DNA of 64,000 nt from Rhodoplanes sp963712435 (GCA_963712435.1 CAVQIB010000001.1:372001-436000), one strand, 5' to 3'; positions 41,896 through 51,126 are shown, counted from the first letter of the stretch. The notes: a model not told the origin generated them from the letters alone. Numbers and translations are program-made.

Positions 41896-42750
41896 ATGCA
41901 TTCAGTCCTTCGGTTGCTCGCCGCAACGCTTGTCATCGCAGCTTTGTTCGGCGGAGTTGATTTAGCCTGGGCCGGTTTGGGTCAGCCCTCTCCCTGGCAG
42001 ACCGGTTTGCAGGAGCCGGTGACCCCAGTCATGACGGACGTTATCAGGTTTCACAACCTCCTTTTATGGATAATAACCGGCATCGTAATACTTGTGCTGG
42101 CCCTGCTCGTCACCGTCATCATTCGCTTCAATGCGCGCGCCAATCCGGTCCCCTCGCGCACCACGCACAACACGGTGATCGAACTGATCTGGACGGTGGT
42201 GCCGGTGATCGTTCTCGTGGTCATCGCCTTGCCGTCGTTCCGGCTGATGTTCTTCCAGCTGAACACGCCGCCGGCCGACGTCACCGTGAAGGCGATCGGC
42301 AAACAGTGGTTCTGGAGCTACGCCTATCCGGACAACGGCAATTTCGAGTTCGACTCGCTGATGTTGCAGGATAACGAGCGCAAGCCGGACCAGCCGCGCC
42401 TGTTGGCGGTCGATAACGAAATGGTCGTTCCGGTGAACAAGGTGATCCGGGTGCAGACCACGGGAGCGGATGTCATCCACTCCTTCGCGGTGCCCTCTTT
42501 CGGCATCAAGATCGACGCCATCCCGGGCCGGCTGAACGAGACCTGGTTCAAGGCGACGCGGGAGGGAGTCTATTACGGCCAATGCTCGGAACTGTGCGGG
42601 CGGGATCACGCCTTCATGCCGATCACGGTCCGGGTGGTGAGTGACCAGTCCTTCGCAGCCTGGGTCGCGGAGGCCAAGCAGAAATTCGCCGGCGGGGAGA
42701 CGGCGCCGACAGCGACGGTGGCCGCGACCGAGTTGCGGCGCGCCGACTGA
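41896..42750 (+). CDS. ctaC: CtaC/CoxB, cytochrome c oxidase subunit II
   Basis: Carries the CuA centre that accepts electrons from cytochrome c. A signal peptide (LAATLVIAALFGGVDLAWAG) precedes two transmembrane helices (LLLWIITGIVILVLALLVTV and VVPVIVLVVIALPSFRLMF). The periplasmic cupredoxin domain has AIGKQWFWSYAYPD, VIHSFAVPSFGIK and the copper ligands CSELCGRDHAFM. The 284-residue length is normal. It is the first gene of the oxidase cluster, 55 bp before ctaD. Confidence 0.97.
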   Translation: MHSVLRLLAATLVIAALFGGVDLAWAGLGQPSPWQTGLQEPVTPVMTDVIRFHNLLLWIITGIVILVLALLVTVIIRFNARANPVPSRTTHNTVIELIWTVVPVIVLVVIALPSFRLMFFQLNTPPADVTVKAIGKQWFWSYAYPDNGNFEFDSLMLQDNERKPDQPRLLAVDNEMVVPVNKVIRVQTTGADVIHSFAVPSFGIKIDAIPGRLNETWFKATREGVYYGQCSELCGRDHAFMPITVRVVSDQSFAAWVAEAKQKFAGGETAPTATVAATELRRAD

Positions 42751-42805
42751 AGCCGAACCGGACGATCGGGCAAAAACGACAACAACTGAGGACGGATCTG
42801 GACAA

Positions 42806-44413
42806 ATGGATGCGACGGTAAAAGCCCACGATGCGCATCATGAGCACGACCACCCGACCGGATGGCGGCGCTATCTGTTTTCCACCAATCACAAGGACAT
42901 CGGCACGATGTACCTTGTGTTCGCCATCGTCGCCGGCGTGATCGGCGGCGTGCTGTCGATCGGGATGCGCCTCGAACTGCAGAATCCGGGGATGCAGATT
43001 TTCGCGAGCGCCCACACGTTCAACGTATTCGTCACCGCGCACGGCTTGATCATGGTGTTCTTCATGATCATGCCGGCGCTGATCGGCGGCTTCGGCAACT
43101 GGATGGTTCCGCTGATGATCGGTGCGCCCGATATGGCGTTCCCGCGCATGAACAACATTTCGTTCTGGTTGCTGCCCGCCTCGCTCACGCTCCTCGTGAT
43201 GTCGCTGTTCGTCGAAGGCGAACCCGGCTCTCCGGGGGTCGGCGCCGGGTGGACGGTTTATGCGCCGCTATCCACGTCGGGCCATCCCGGACCGGCGGTC
43301 GATTTCGCCATCCTTTCGCTCCACCTCGCCGGCGCCTCGTCGATTCTCGGCGCGATCAATTTCATCACCACGATCCTCAATATGCGCGCGCCCGGCATGA
43401 CGCTGCACAAGATGCCGCTGTTCGTCTGGTCGGTCCTGGTGACGGCCTTCCTCCTGCTGCTCGCGCTGCCGGTGCTCGCGGGCGCGATCACCATGCTCCT
43501 TACCGACCGCAATTTCGGCACGACCTTCTTCACGCCCTCGGGCGGCGGCGATCCGGTCCTGTTCCAGCATCTGTTCTGGTTCTTCGGCCATCCGGAAGTC
43601 TACATCCTGATCCTGCCGGCGTTCGGCGTGATCAGCCAGATCGTCTCCACCTTCAGCCGCAAGCCGGTGTTCGGCTATCTCGGCATGGCCTATGCGATGG
43701 TCGCGATCGGCTTCATCGGCTTCATCGTGTGGGCGCATCACATGTACACGGTCGGCCTATCGACCGGCGCCCAGGCCTATTTCGTCGCCGCGACGATGAT
43801 CATCGCGGTGCCGACGGGCATCAAGATCTTCTCCTGGATCGCCACCATGTGGGGCGGCTCGATCGAGTTCCGGACGCCGATGCTGTGGGCGCTCGGCTTC
43901 ATCTTCCTGTTCGTGGTCGGCGGCGTCACCGGCGTCGTGCTCGCCAACTCCTCGGCCGACCGCGTGCTGCACGACACCTATTACGTCGTCGCGCACTTCC
44001 ACTACACGATGTCGCTCGGCGCCACCTTCGGCATTTTCGCGGCCTGGTACTACTGGTTCCCGAAGATCACCGGCTATCTCTACTCCGAGACGCTCGGCAA
44101 GCTGCACTTCTGGCTGTCCTTCATCGGCGCCAATCTGATCTTCTTCCCGCAGCACTTTCTCGGGCTCGCCGGCATGCCTCGCCGCATCGCCGACTACCCG
44201 GACGCCTATAGCGGGTGGAACTACGTTTCCTCGATGGGCTCCTACGTCTTCATGGCGGGTCTCGTGGTGTTCTTCTTCACCATCTATCGCGCCTTCGCCA
44301 CGAAGGCGCTGGCCGGCGACAATCCGTGGGGCGCAGGCGCAACGACGCTCGAATGGACCCTGCCTTCGCCGCCGCCGTTCCATCAGTTCGAGGTTCTGCC
44401 GCGGATCAAGTGA
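42806..44413 (+). CDS. ctaD: CtaD/CoxA, cytochrome c oxidase subunit I
   Basis: Catalytic subunit with haem a and the haem a3-CuB centre. Twelve membrane segments. Diagnostic stretches: RRYLFSTNHKDIGTMYLVFA, the haem-a His in TAHGLIMVFFMIMPA, the CuB His-Tyr region FWFFGHPEVYILILPAFG, the His pair in VWAHHMYTVGL, and VVAHFHYTMSLGATFGIFA with the a3 and a ligands. The Glu of GHPEVYI indicates an A-type proton channel. ATG 42806 begins MDATVKAHDAHHEHDHPTG (535 residues). No frameshifts are found in this region. Confidence 0.98.
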   Translation: MDATVKAHDAHHEHDHPTGWRRYLFSTNHKDIGTMYLVFAIVAGVIGGVLSIGMRLELQNPGMQIFASAHTFNVFVTAHGLIMVFFMIMPALIGGFGNWMVPLMIGAPDMAFPRMNNISFWLLPASLTLLVMSLFVEGEPGSPGVGAGWTVYAPLSTSGHPGPAVDFAILSLHLAGASSILGAINFITTILNMRAPGMTLHKMPLFVWSVLVTAFLLLLALPVLAGAITMLLTDRNFGTTFFTPSGGGDPVLFQHLFWFFGHPEVYILILPAFGVISQIVSTFSRKPVFGYLGMAYAMVAIGFIGFIVWAHHMYTVGLSTGAQAYFVAATMIIAVPTGIKIFSWIATMWGGSIEFRTPMLWALGFIFLFVVGGVTGVVLANSSADRVLHDTYYVVAHFHYTMSLGATFGIFAAWYYWFPKITGYLYSETLGKLHFWLSFIGANLIFFPQHFLGLAGMPRRIADYPDAYSGWNYVSSMGSYVFMAGLVVFFFTIYRAFATKALAGDNPWGAGATTLEWTLPSPPPFHQFEVLPRIK

Positions 44414-44434
44414 CATGAGTATGAGGCAATCCTG

Positions 44435-45394
44435 ATGTCCGTCCTCAGCGAAGGCGCGGCGCTGCCATCGGCAAACCCCGCCCGCGCGATCGAACCGAGC
44501 CTGGCGGAAGCGCGCGACTATTTCGACCTGATGAAGCCGCGCGTGATGTCGCTTGTCGTCTTCACCGCCTTTGTCGGGATGATGGTCGCGCCCGGCCAGT
44601 TCCATCCGGTGCTGGGCGCCGCCTCGCTCCTCTGCATCGCCGTGGGAGCGGGCGCCGCCGGCGTGCTGAACATGTGGTACGACGCCGACATCGACGGCGT
44701 CATGGGACGCACGCGGCAGCGGCCGATTCCGGCCGGCCGCGTGCAGCCCGGCGAAGCGCTCGCCTTCGGCGTCACGCTCGGCGTCGGCGCGGTGGCGGTG
44801 CTCGGCCTCGTCGCCGGCTGGTTCGCCGCCGCGCTTCTCGGCTTCACGATATTTTTCTACGCGGTCATCTACACGATCTGGCTCAAGCGCTGGACCGCGC
44901 AGAACATCGTCATCGGCGGCGCGGCCGGCGCGCTGCCGCCGGTGATCGGCTGGGCGGCGGTGACGCACGATGTCGCGCTTGCCCCCGTGCTCCTGTTCCT
45001 CATCGTGTTCTTCTGGACTCCGCCGCACTTCTGGGCGCTGTCGCTGCGCCGCTGCGAAGAGTATCGCCGCGCCGGCGTGCCCATGCTGCCGGTGGTCGCC
45101 GGCCCGACCGAGACCAAGCGGCAGATTCTCGCCCATGCGCTGCTGCTTGCGCCGACCGGCGTTGCGCCTTTCCTGCTCGGCTATGCCGGCCCGCTATACG
45201 GACTCTTCGCCGCGATCGCCGGCGCCATGATGGTCGTGCTCGCGCTGCGCCTGAAGTCCGCGCGCTCCGACACCGCCGCGCATGTGGCGGCCAAACAGCT
45301 GTTCTCGTTCTCGCTATTGTATCTTTTCACCCTGTTCGCGGTGCTTCTGGTCGACCACTGGCTCGGACGCTGGCCGCTGATGGCGGTCGGGTGA
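44435..45394 (+). CDS. ctaB: CtaB, protohaem IX farnesyltransferase (haem O synthase)
   Basis: Membrane prenyltransferase adding the farnesyl tail to haem B, first step toward haem A for the oxidase. Of the two acidic motifs, the first is clear in MWYDADIDGVMGRTRQRP. IYTIWLKRWTAQNIVIGGAA and FWTPPHFWALSL are also characteristic of CtaB. About nine membrane segments; 319 residues. Start ATG 44435, 21 bp after ctaD. Haem A synthase (ctaA) is not in the window. Confidence 0.97.
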   Translation: MSVLSEGAALPSANPARAIEPSLAEARDYFDLMKPRVMSLVVFTAFVGMMVAPGQFHPVLGAASLLCIAVGAGAAGVLNMWYDADIDGVMGRTRQRPIPAGRVQPGEALAFGVTLGVGAVAVLGLVAGWFAAALLGFTIFFYAVIYTIWLKRWTAQNIVIGGAAGALPPVIGWAAVTHDVALAPVLLFLIVFFWTPPHFWALSLRRCEEYRRAGVPMLPVVAGPTETKRQILAHALLLAPTGVAPFLLGYAGPLYGLFAAIAGAMMVVLALRLKSARSDTAAHVAAKQLFSFSLLYLFTLFAVLLVDHWLGRWPLMAVG

Positions 45395-45579
45395 CCGGCG
45401 GCATGGGCGCGAGCGGAGACAATGACCACGATGACGGGATCGTGCTCACCGAGGAGCAGAAACGGCGACGGCGCGCGCGCTCGATCGCGATCGCGCTCGC
45501 GCTCGCGGCGCTTGTGCTGCTGTTCTACGCCGTCACCGTCGTCAAGCTCGGGCCCGGCGTGCTGACGAGGCCGATGTGA
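45391..45579 (+). CDS. Small single-helix membrane protein of the oxidase cluster (CoxF-like)
   Basis: 62 residues from GTG 45391, or 58 from ATG 45403. A charged N-terminus with IVLTEEQKRRRRARS is followed by one hydrophobic helix (IAIALALAALVLLFYAVTVV) and a short tail. Small proteins of this layout sit between ctaB and ctaG in many alphaproteobacterial aa3 clusters and are labelled CoxF or hypothetical. Its start overlaps the ctaB stop and its stop overlaps the ctaG start, so it is translated within the operon. Likely role is in oxidase assembly, by position only. Confidence 0.8.
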   Translation: MTGGMGASGDNDHDDGIVLTEEQKRRRRARSIAIALALAALVLLFYAVTVVKLGPGVLTRPM

Positions 45580-46238
45580 TGAGTTCCGCTATGGATCAGG
45601 GTCCCCGTGTCGTGAGCCGGAAAAATCGCGGATCGTCCGCCCGATCAGCCGCGCCGCAAAAAGCGCGGCGACGCGACGTCGCGGTCGCGCTCGCATGCGG
45701 CGCCTTTGTCGGCCTGATGATCGGCGCGGCCTATGCTTCCGTGCCGCTCTACAATTGGTTCTGCCAGGTGACCGGGTTCGGCGGCACGCCGCAAATCGCG
45801 AGCAGCGCGCCCGGCGAAGTGCTCGACCGCAAGATCACCGTGCGCTTCGACGCCAATATCGACCGCGGCCTGCCGTGGCGTTTCGAGCCCGAGCGCGCCT
45901 CCATCGATGTGCGGCTCGGCGAAGTCGTCACCGTCTACTACACGGTCGTCAACCGGTCGGCCCGCGCGACCGTCGGCATGGCCGGCTACAATGTCACGCC
46001 GCCGCAGACCGGCGGCTATTTCACCAAGATCAACTGCTTCTGCTTCACCGAGCAGCGCCTGAACCCGGGCGAGCGGCGCGAAATGGCCGTCGTGTTCTAT
46101 ATCGATCCGGCGCTCGCCCGCGACAAGGATCAGAACGACCTCAACACGATCACCCTGTCCTACACGTTCTATCCCACGCCCGAGCAGCCGCAGGGCGTGG
46201 CGGACAATGCCCGCACGGCCGCGCCCGGGCGGATCTGA
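45579..46238 (+). CDS. ctaG: CtaG/Cox11, CuB assembly factor
   Basis: Periplasmic, membrane-anchored copper chaperone delivering Cu to the CuB site of subunit I. After a basic N-terminus comes one membrane helix (ALACGAFVGLMIGAAYASVP), then LYNWFCQVTGFGGTPQ, the copper-binding CxC in KINCFCFTEQRLNPGE and the ending region ITLSYTFYPTPE, all standard for Cox11. Start ATG 45579 overlaps the previous stop (TGATG); ATG 45591 is an alternative. 219 residues. Confidence 0.96.
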   Translation: MSSAMDQGPRVVSRKNRGSSARSAAPQKARRRDVAVALACGAFVGLMIGAAYASVPLYNWFCQVTGFGGTPQIASSAPGEVLDRKITVRFDANIDRGLPWRFEPERASIDVRLGEVVTVYYTVVNRSARATVGMAGYNVTPPQTGGYFTKINCFCFTEQRLNPGERREMAVVFYIDPALARDKDQNDLNTITLSYTFYPTPEQPQGVADNARTAAPGRI

Positions 46239-46297
46239 CACAGGTAAGCAGGAGCGGCGTCTCGCACGCCGCATTGGCTGAAACGGAGAAGAGCAAG

Positions 46298-47152
46298 ATG
46301 GCCGAGGCGACTGCGAAACATCACGATTACCACCTGGTCGATCCGAGTCCCTGGCCCGTGATCGGCTCGCTCTCCGCCTTCATCATGGCGGTCGGCGCGG
46401 TGTTCTGGATGCACAATTATTTCGCGGCCGCGCCATACGTGTTCGGCGTCGGGGCGCTCGGCGTCGTCTACACGATGATCGGCTGGTGGCGCGACGTCAT
46501 CCGCGAGGCGGAGTTCGGCGGATTCCACACCGCCGTCGTGCAGATCTCGCACCGTTACGGGATGATCCTGTTCATCGCCTCCGAGGTGATGTTCTTCGTC
46601 GCCTGGTTCTGGGCCTATTTCAACGTCGCCTTGTTCCCGGACGCGGGGCCGCAGGTGATGCGCGCCGAGTTCATCGGCGGGGTGTGGCCGCCCAAAGGCA
46701 TCGAGACTTTCGATCCCTGGCATCTGCCGCTCCTCAACACCCTGATCCTGCTCACCTCCGGCACGACGGTCACCTGGGCGCATCACGCGCTCTTGCACAA
46801 CGACCGCCAGGGCCTCAAATGGGGGCTCGTCTGCACCATCCTGCTCGGCCTCACCTTCTCCGCCGTGCAGGCCTTCGAGTACTCCCACGCGACCTTCGGC
46901 TTTTCCGGCAACATCTACGGCGCAACCTTCTTCATGGCGACCGGCTTCCACGGTTTCCATGTGATCATCGGCACGATTTTCCTGATCGTCTGCCTCGCGC
47001 GCGCGCTCGCCGGCCAGTTCACGCCCAAGCAGCATCTCGGCTTCGAATTCGCCGCCTGGTACTGGCACTTCGTCGACGTGGTGTGGCTGTTCCTGTTCGC
47101 CTGCATCTATGTGTGGGGTGCGGGCGCCTACGCGGCGGCGGGCGGCCACTGA
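46298..47152 (+). CDS. ctaE: CtaE/CoxC, cytochrome c oxidase subunit III
   Basis: Seven-helix subunit stabilising the oxidase core. Typical stretches: YHLVDPSPWPVIGSLSAFIM at the N-terminus, YGMILFIASEVMFFVAWFWA, LTSGTTVTWAHHAL, VQAFEYSHATFGFSGNIYGA and HVIIGTIFLIVCLAR. 284 residues from ATG 46298, 59 bp after ctaG. It is the last gene of the cluster; surf1-type genes that often follow are absent here. Confidence 0.97.
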   Translation: MAEATAKHHDYHLVDPSPWPVIGSLSAFIMAVGAVFWMHNYFAAAPYVFGVGALGVVYTMIGWWRDVIREAEFGGFHTAVVQISHRYGMILFIASEVMFFVAWFWAYFNVALFPDAGPQVMRAEFIGGVWPPKGIETFDPWHLPLLNTLILLTSGTTVTWAHHALLHNDRQGLKWGLVCTILLGLTFSAVQAFEYSHATFGFSGNIYGATFFMATGFHGFHVIIGTIFLIVCLARALAGQFTPKQHLGFEFAAWYWHFVDVVWLFLFACIYVWGAGAYAAAGGH

Positions 47153-47174
47153 CCGCGAACCGACTTCCGGCGAG

Positions 47175-47197
47175 AGGGAAGTCGAACCGGCTTCCCT
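47175..47197 (+). terminator. Possible stem-loop after ctaE
   Basis: AGGGAAG (47175-47181) can pair with CTTCCCT (47191-47197) around a nine-base loop, 22 bp after the ctaE stop. There is no following T-run, so if it acts as a terminator it is a weak or Rho-assisted one. Confidence 0.3.
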
Positions 47198-47249
47198 TGC
47201 CGCGAGCCTACAGCGTGATGAATTGACCTCGAATTGACCAACTCCCGGC

Positions 47250-47332
47250 GTCATCGCCCGCGCAAGCGGGCGATCCAGTAAACACAATGCTTTCCGGTGC
47301 TTACTGGATGCCCCGCCTGCGCGGGGCATGAC
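47250..47332. repeat. Long imperfect inverted repeat of Bradyrhizobium type
   Basis: The left arm GTCATCGCCCG...CGGGCGATCCAGTAA (47250-47281) mirrors the right arm TTACTGGATGCCCCG...CGGGGCATGAC (47301-47332). Each arm also folds on itself (CGCCCGC-GCGGGCG and GCCCCGC-GCGGGGC). This GTCAT(T/C)GCCCG...GATCCAGTA element is a familiar dispersed intergenic repeat of Bradyrhizobium and relatives. The gap 47333-47512 holds nothing else I can support. A nine-base direct repeat GAATTGACC lies just before it (47220-47228, 47231-47239). Confidence 0.8.
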
Positions 47333-47512
47333 CATTAAGGGTGGAATGATCCAAGGCAAAATCATCACGATCTAGGGCCTCGGCTCCGGCCGTTGCCCGG
47401 TCCGCGCCGAAGCCGAGCCGCTGGTCCTTGCGGAGCGGGGCGGTTTCACAGCGGGCTGATAGGTTCACGCCGCCTCCACGGCCAAGGTCCGATCTATCAG
47501 CCCTCGCCGCGT

Positions 47513-48565
47513 TTACGCACGCGCGCTCACGACCGTCGTGCATGCGCTTTCGAGCTTCGCAAGTTCGCGGCTTTCGGCGAAGCGGACGCCGAGAGTGCGG
47601 TCCTCGCCCCGCAAGACCGGACAATAGGGGTCGGGCTCGCCGAGCGCCTCCAGCAGTCGCCGCCGCCCCGCGCAGCCGCCGCCGCATGCGGCAAGATGCC
47701 GGCAGCCCATGCAGGCCGCCGGCGTCGAGCGCGCGGCCACGAATGGCGCGGTGTCGGCGATGCCGGGCCCGAGATCGAGGAGCAGGTCGAGCGGCGCGCC
47801 GCCGCCCGGCCAGTAGACGCAGGGCTGCACCATCGCGCGCGGGGTCACGCGCACGGTCGCAACGCCGCAGCCGCCAAGGCGCGGCGGCAGGCCGGCCATC
47901 GCCCGGACCAGCGGCTCGCCGATGGCGATCGCGTCGGCGCGCGCAAACAGGAGTTCGAAGCCCCGCCAGTATTCGTCATAAGTGAGCGCAAAGGCGTCGG
48001 AGCGCACGGACTGATAGACGTTGATGCGCAGCGGGGCGTCGTAGGCGGCGGCGAGATCGGCGACGTCGGCGAGGCGGTCGAAATTCGAGCGCATCATCAC
48101 CGCAATAAGTGTGACCGACACGCCGAGGCTACGGCAGCGCGCCGCCTGCTCGTGAACGAGTCGCCAGTTGCCGGGACCGCGTTGGGCGTCCTGCTCCGCC
48201 TCGGTCGGGTAGTCGAGCGAAAACTCGACTTCCTTGAAAGCTCTGACCTGCGCGTCGTCCAGCACCGCGATGGAGTGGCCGTTGGAGGTGATCGTGAGAC
48301 TGATCGGCTGGCGGCGCAGATAATCGAGGATGGCGCCGAAGTCGGGATGCATGCCGTTCTCGCCGGTGCCGAGATTGACCGAGCGCACCGGCAGCCGCTG
48401 CATCGCCGCGCGAACCTGGTCGACGTTGAGGCGATCGAGCCGCGTGGGATCGCGATAACAGAAGGCGCAGGCGAGATTGCATTCGTTGGTGAGACCGAGG
48501 CCGAGCGAAAACGCGCGCTCTGCGCCCGCCGTCTGCTCCCCGGATTGTGAAGCCACCATCGTCAT
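47513..48565 (-). CDS. Radical SAM protein with C-terminal cysteine-rich domain
   Basis: The radical SAM cluster motif is CNLACAFC (CxxxCxxC), preceded by SLGLGLTNE. Downstream come VNLGTGENGMHPDFGAILDY (the GGE-like motif) and ITSNGHSIAVLD. Near the C-terminus CMGCRHLAACGGGCAGRR plus DPYCP forms a SPASM-like auxiliary cluster site, as in enzymes that modify peptides or small amino-acid substrates. No precursor peptide is visible beside it. ATG 48565 (MTMVASQSGEQ) is preferred to the more upstream GTG 48604; 350 residues. It is divergent from the methyltransferase gene, their starts only 60 bp apart. Substrate unknown. Confidence 0.85.
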   Translation of the reverse strand: MTMVASQSGEQTAGAERAFSLGLGLTNECNLACAFCYRDPTRLDRLNVDQVRAAMQRLPVRSVNLGTGENGMHPDFGAILDYLRRQPISLTITSNGHSIAVLDDAQVRAFKEVEFSLDYPTEAEQDAQRGPGNWRLVHEQAARCRSLGVSVTLIAVMMRSNFDRLADVADLAAAYDAPLRINVYQSVRSDAFALTYDEYWRGFELLFARADAIAIGEPLVRAMAGLPPRLGGCGVATVRVTPRAMVQPCVYWPGGGAPLDLLLDLGPGIADTAPFVAARSTPAACMGCRHLAACGGGCAGRRRLLEALGEPDPYCPVLRGEDRTLGVRFAESRELAKLESACTTVVSARA

Positions 48566-48624
48566 ACCCGCTTCGACCCATGCTAGCTTCGGCGAGACAC
48601 TCACGTCGCCCAGGTCACATACGG

Positions 48625-49482
48625 ATGACGCTAACGGTCGAGCTTCAGCCGGACCAGCAACCGGCGCAGTGGGACGGTCACGTTGGCGTGTACGAGGCCG
48701 TGTTCGAGCCGCTCACCAATGCGTTCTCGCGCCGCGCCTTCGATCAGCTTGACCTGCGTCCCAGCGAACGTCTGCTCGATGTCGCAGCCGGCGCCGGCGG
48801 CGCGTCGCTGATGGCGGCGGTGGCAGGCGCCGACGTGTTCGCCGTCGACGCCTCGCGGGCGATGGTCGACCGAATCCGCGCCCGCGCGGGCGGGCAAACC
48901 GGTTCCGCGGGGCGCGTCCGCGCCGAGACGATGGATGGCACGGCGCTCGCGCTCGCCGACGCGAGCTTCGATGCGGCGCTGTCGGTCTTTGGCGTCATTC
49001 TGTTCCCCGACGCCGGCCGCGGCATGCGGGAGATCGCGCGCGTTCTCAAGCCCGGCGGCCGCGTCGCCATCGTCACCTGGACCGACATCGAGCGCTATGA
49101 GCTCGCGTCGCGGCTGATCGCCGCCATCGCATCGGTGCGCGGCCCGCAACCGCCGCCGCCGGCTTTGCCGGCGCAGTTACGTTTCCGGGAGGAGGCGGCG
49201 TTCCGCAGCTTGCTGAGCGAGGGCGGCCTGGCGGTTCAATCCGTCACAAAGGCGCAAGAGCGCTGGCGGTTGCCGTCGGCGCGCTGGATTGCCGAGCATA
49301 TTGCCTTCGCGCCGGGCCTGTCGGCGCTCGCTGCCGGGCTTGGATCGGATCGTCGCGCGGTCATGGAAACGTTCGTGGAGGCGCTCGAGCGCGACCAGGG
49401 AAAGGACGAGGTGAGCTTGACCGCGGTCGCCCAGATCGGCATCGCGAACAAGACCGGCGGTCACAAACGATTGATCGGGTAA
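48625..49482 (+). CDS. Class I SAM-dependent methyltransferase
   Basis: A 285-residue Rossmann-fold methyltransferase. Motif I is LLDVAAGAGGASLMAAVAGA, followed by the acidic end of strand 2 VFAVDASRAMVD, then MDGTALALADASFDAALSVF and ARVLKPGGRVAIVTW (UbiE-like order). Substrate cannot be inferred. ATG 48625 is chosen because upstream residues are not conserved-looking and overlap the divergent radical SAM gene. It is followed after about 100 bp by the ABC transporter genes. Confidence 0.88.
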   Translation: MTLTVELQPDQQPAQWDGHVGVYEAVFEPLTNAFSRRAFDQLDLRPSERLLDVAAGAGGASLMAAVAGADVFAVDASRAMVDRIRARAGGQTGSAGRVRAETMDGTALALADASFDAALSVFGVILFPDAGRGMREIARVLKPGGRVAIVTWTDIERYELASRLIAAIASVRGPQPPPPALPAQLRFREEAAFRSLLSEGGLAVQSVTKAQERWRLPSARWIAEHIAFAPGLSALAAGLGSDRRAVMETFVEALERDQGKDEVSLTAVAQIGIANKTGGHKRLIG

Positions 49483-49583
49483 CACGCATCCGGTCTCGAA
49501 CGAAGTCGTAGGAGGTCTGAATTACGCCCGAGCGGGTTCGACCGCGGCCGTGCTCCTAACGCGTCATAAGCAGGGAACAGTCG

Positions 49584-50450
49584 ATGAAGCGCATTTTAGC
49601 GGCGATCGCGTTCGCCATCTCCGTCACGGGCGCTGCGTTCGCCCAGGAAAAGCCAACCTTCGTGTTCACGGCCATTCCGGACCAGGACGAGACGCGTCTG
49701 GTCGAACGCTTCACCCGGGTCGCCGAATATCTGCAGGGCAAGCTCGGCGTCCCGGTGAAATATCTGCCGGTGAAAAGCTATCCGGCGGCGGTGACGGCGT
49801 TCACCAACAATCAGGTGCAGCTCGCCTGGTTCGGCGGCTTTACCGGCGTGCAGGCGCGTCGGCAGGTTCCGGGATCGGAGGCGATCGCCCAAGGCGCCGA
49901 GGACCCGGCGTTCAAGACCTTCTTCATCGCCAACGCCAAGACCGGCCTCAAACCCTCCAAGGATTTCCCAAAGGAGATGGCCGGAAAGACCTTCACCTTT
50001 GGCGCCCGCGCCTCGACTTCGGGGCGCTTGATGCCGGAGCACTTCCTGCGCCAGCAGTTCGGCGACAAGTCGCCGGACGAAGTGTTTGCGCGCGTCGGCT
50101 TTTCCGGCGACCACAGCCGCACCATCCAGCTCGTGCAGTCGGGCGCTTATGAAGTAGGCGCGCTCGATTACACCGTCTGGGAGCTCGAAAAGAAGGCCGG
50201 CAAGATCGACGAACAGCAGGTGCAGGTGATCTGGGAGACGCCGCTTTATCCCGACTATAACTGGACGGTGCGCGGCGATGTGGACGCGACCTATGGCGCG
50301 GGCTTCAAGGAAAAGCTCAAAGCCGCCCTGCTCGCGATCGACGATCCCGCGATTCTCAACCAGTTCGCCCGGTCGAAATTCATTCCGGCGAATAACGCCG
50401 ACTACGCTCCGATCGAGGAGGTCGGGAAGGCGACCAATCTCCTCAATTGA
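49584..50450 (+). CDS. Phosphonate/selenate-type ABC transporter substrate-binding protein
   Basis: Periplasmic binding protein of the PhnD-like branch. The signal peptide MKRILAAIAFAISVTGAAFA is followed by FVFTAIPDQDETRLVERFTR, QLAWFGGFTGVQAR, KTFTFGARASTSGRLMPEHF and GALDYTVWELEKKAGK. The AIPDQDET and W-F-G-G-F-T segments fit the subfamily annotated as putative selenate (rather than phosphonate) binding proteins, and a selD gene lies 7 kb away. The ligand is not proven. 288 residues, 10 bp before the ATPase gene. Confidence 0.85.
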   Translation: MKRILAAIAFAISVTGAAFAQEKPTFVFTAIPDQDETRLVERFTRVAEYLQGKLGVPVKYLPVKSYPAAVTAFTNNQVQLAWFGGFTGVQARRQVPGSEAIAQGAEDPAFKTFFIANAKTGLKPSKDFPKEMAGKTFTFGARASTSGRLMPEHFLRQQFGDKSPDEVFARVGFSGDHSRTIQLVQSGAYEVGALDYTVWELEKKAGKIDEQQVQVIWETPLYPDYNWTVRGDVDATYGAGFKEKLKAALLAIDDPAILNQFARSKFIPANNADYAPIEEVGKATNLLN

Positions 50451-50459
50451 GCGGCGCAC

Positions 50460-51119
50460 GTGGCGACTTTGGCGGAGTTCAGGAAGGCGTGCGCCGGCTA
50501 CGGCGGCCACCCCGTGCTGAACGACATCGATCTGACGATCAAGGCCGGCGAGCGGATCGCCGTTATGGGACGGTCCGGCGCCGGCAAGTCCACTTTGCTC
50601 AGCCTGATTTACGAGAAGCTCGCCGAGCGTGTCGCGCTGATCCCGCAAGGGGCGGCGCTGGTGAAGAACCTGTCCGTCTATCAGAACGTCTATATGGGCC
50701 GGCTCGATCGCCGCTCGACATGGCGCAATCTGCGTAATCTCGCGTGGCCGACCCACCGGGACATCCGCGAGATCGAGCAGGTGCTCGATCTCGTCGGCAT
50801 GGCGGACAAGCTGTTCGCGAAAGCAGGCGCGCTGTCCGGCGGCCAGCAGCAGCGCGCCTCGGTCGCCCGCGCGCTCTACAACGGCAGACCGATCATCATC
50901 GGCGACGAGCCGGTCTCGGCGCTCGATCGGGTGCAGGCCACGGAAATTCTCGGCAGGCTGTGCGCGCGCTCCGAGACCAGCATTCTCGCGCTGCACGACA
51001 TCCCGCTCGCGCTCGCGCATGCCGACCGGGTGATCGTGCTCGAGGCCGGCCGCATCGTGCTCGATACGCCGGCGAGCGCCGTGAGCGCGACCGACCTCAT
51101 CCCCTATTACGGCGGGTGA
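50460..51119 (+). CDS. ABC transporter ATPase (PhnC-like)
   Basis: ATPase partner of the neighbouring binding protein and permease. Walker A MGRSGAGKSTLL, signature ALSGGQQQRASVARAL, Walker B PIIIGDEPVSALD and switch His in ILALHDIPLAL. At 219 residues it is slightly short but complete. GTG 50460 (VATLAEFRKACAGY) is the start. It sits between the other two transporter genes with gaps of 10 and 7 bp. Confidence 0.93.
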   Translation: MATLAEFRKACAGYGGHPVLNDIDLTIKAGERIAVMGRSGAGKSTLLSLIYEKLAERVALIPQGAALVKNLSVYQNVYMGRLDRRSTWRNLRNLAWPTHRDIREIEQVLDLVGMADKLFAKAGALSGGQQQRASVARALYNGRPIIIGDEPVSALDRVQATEILGRLCARSETSILALHDIPLALAHADRVIVLEAGRIVLDTPASAVSATDLIPYYGG

Positions 51120-51126
51120 GCCCGCC

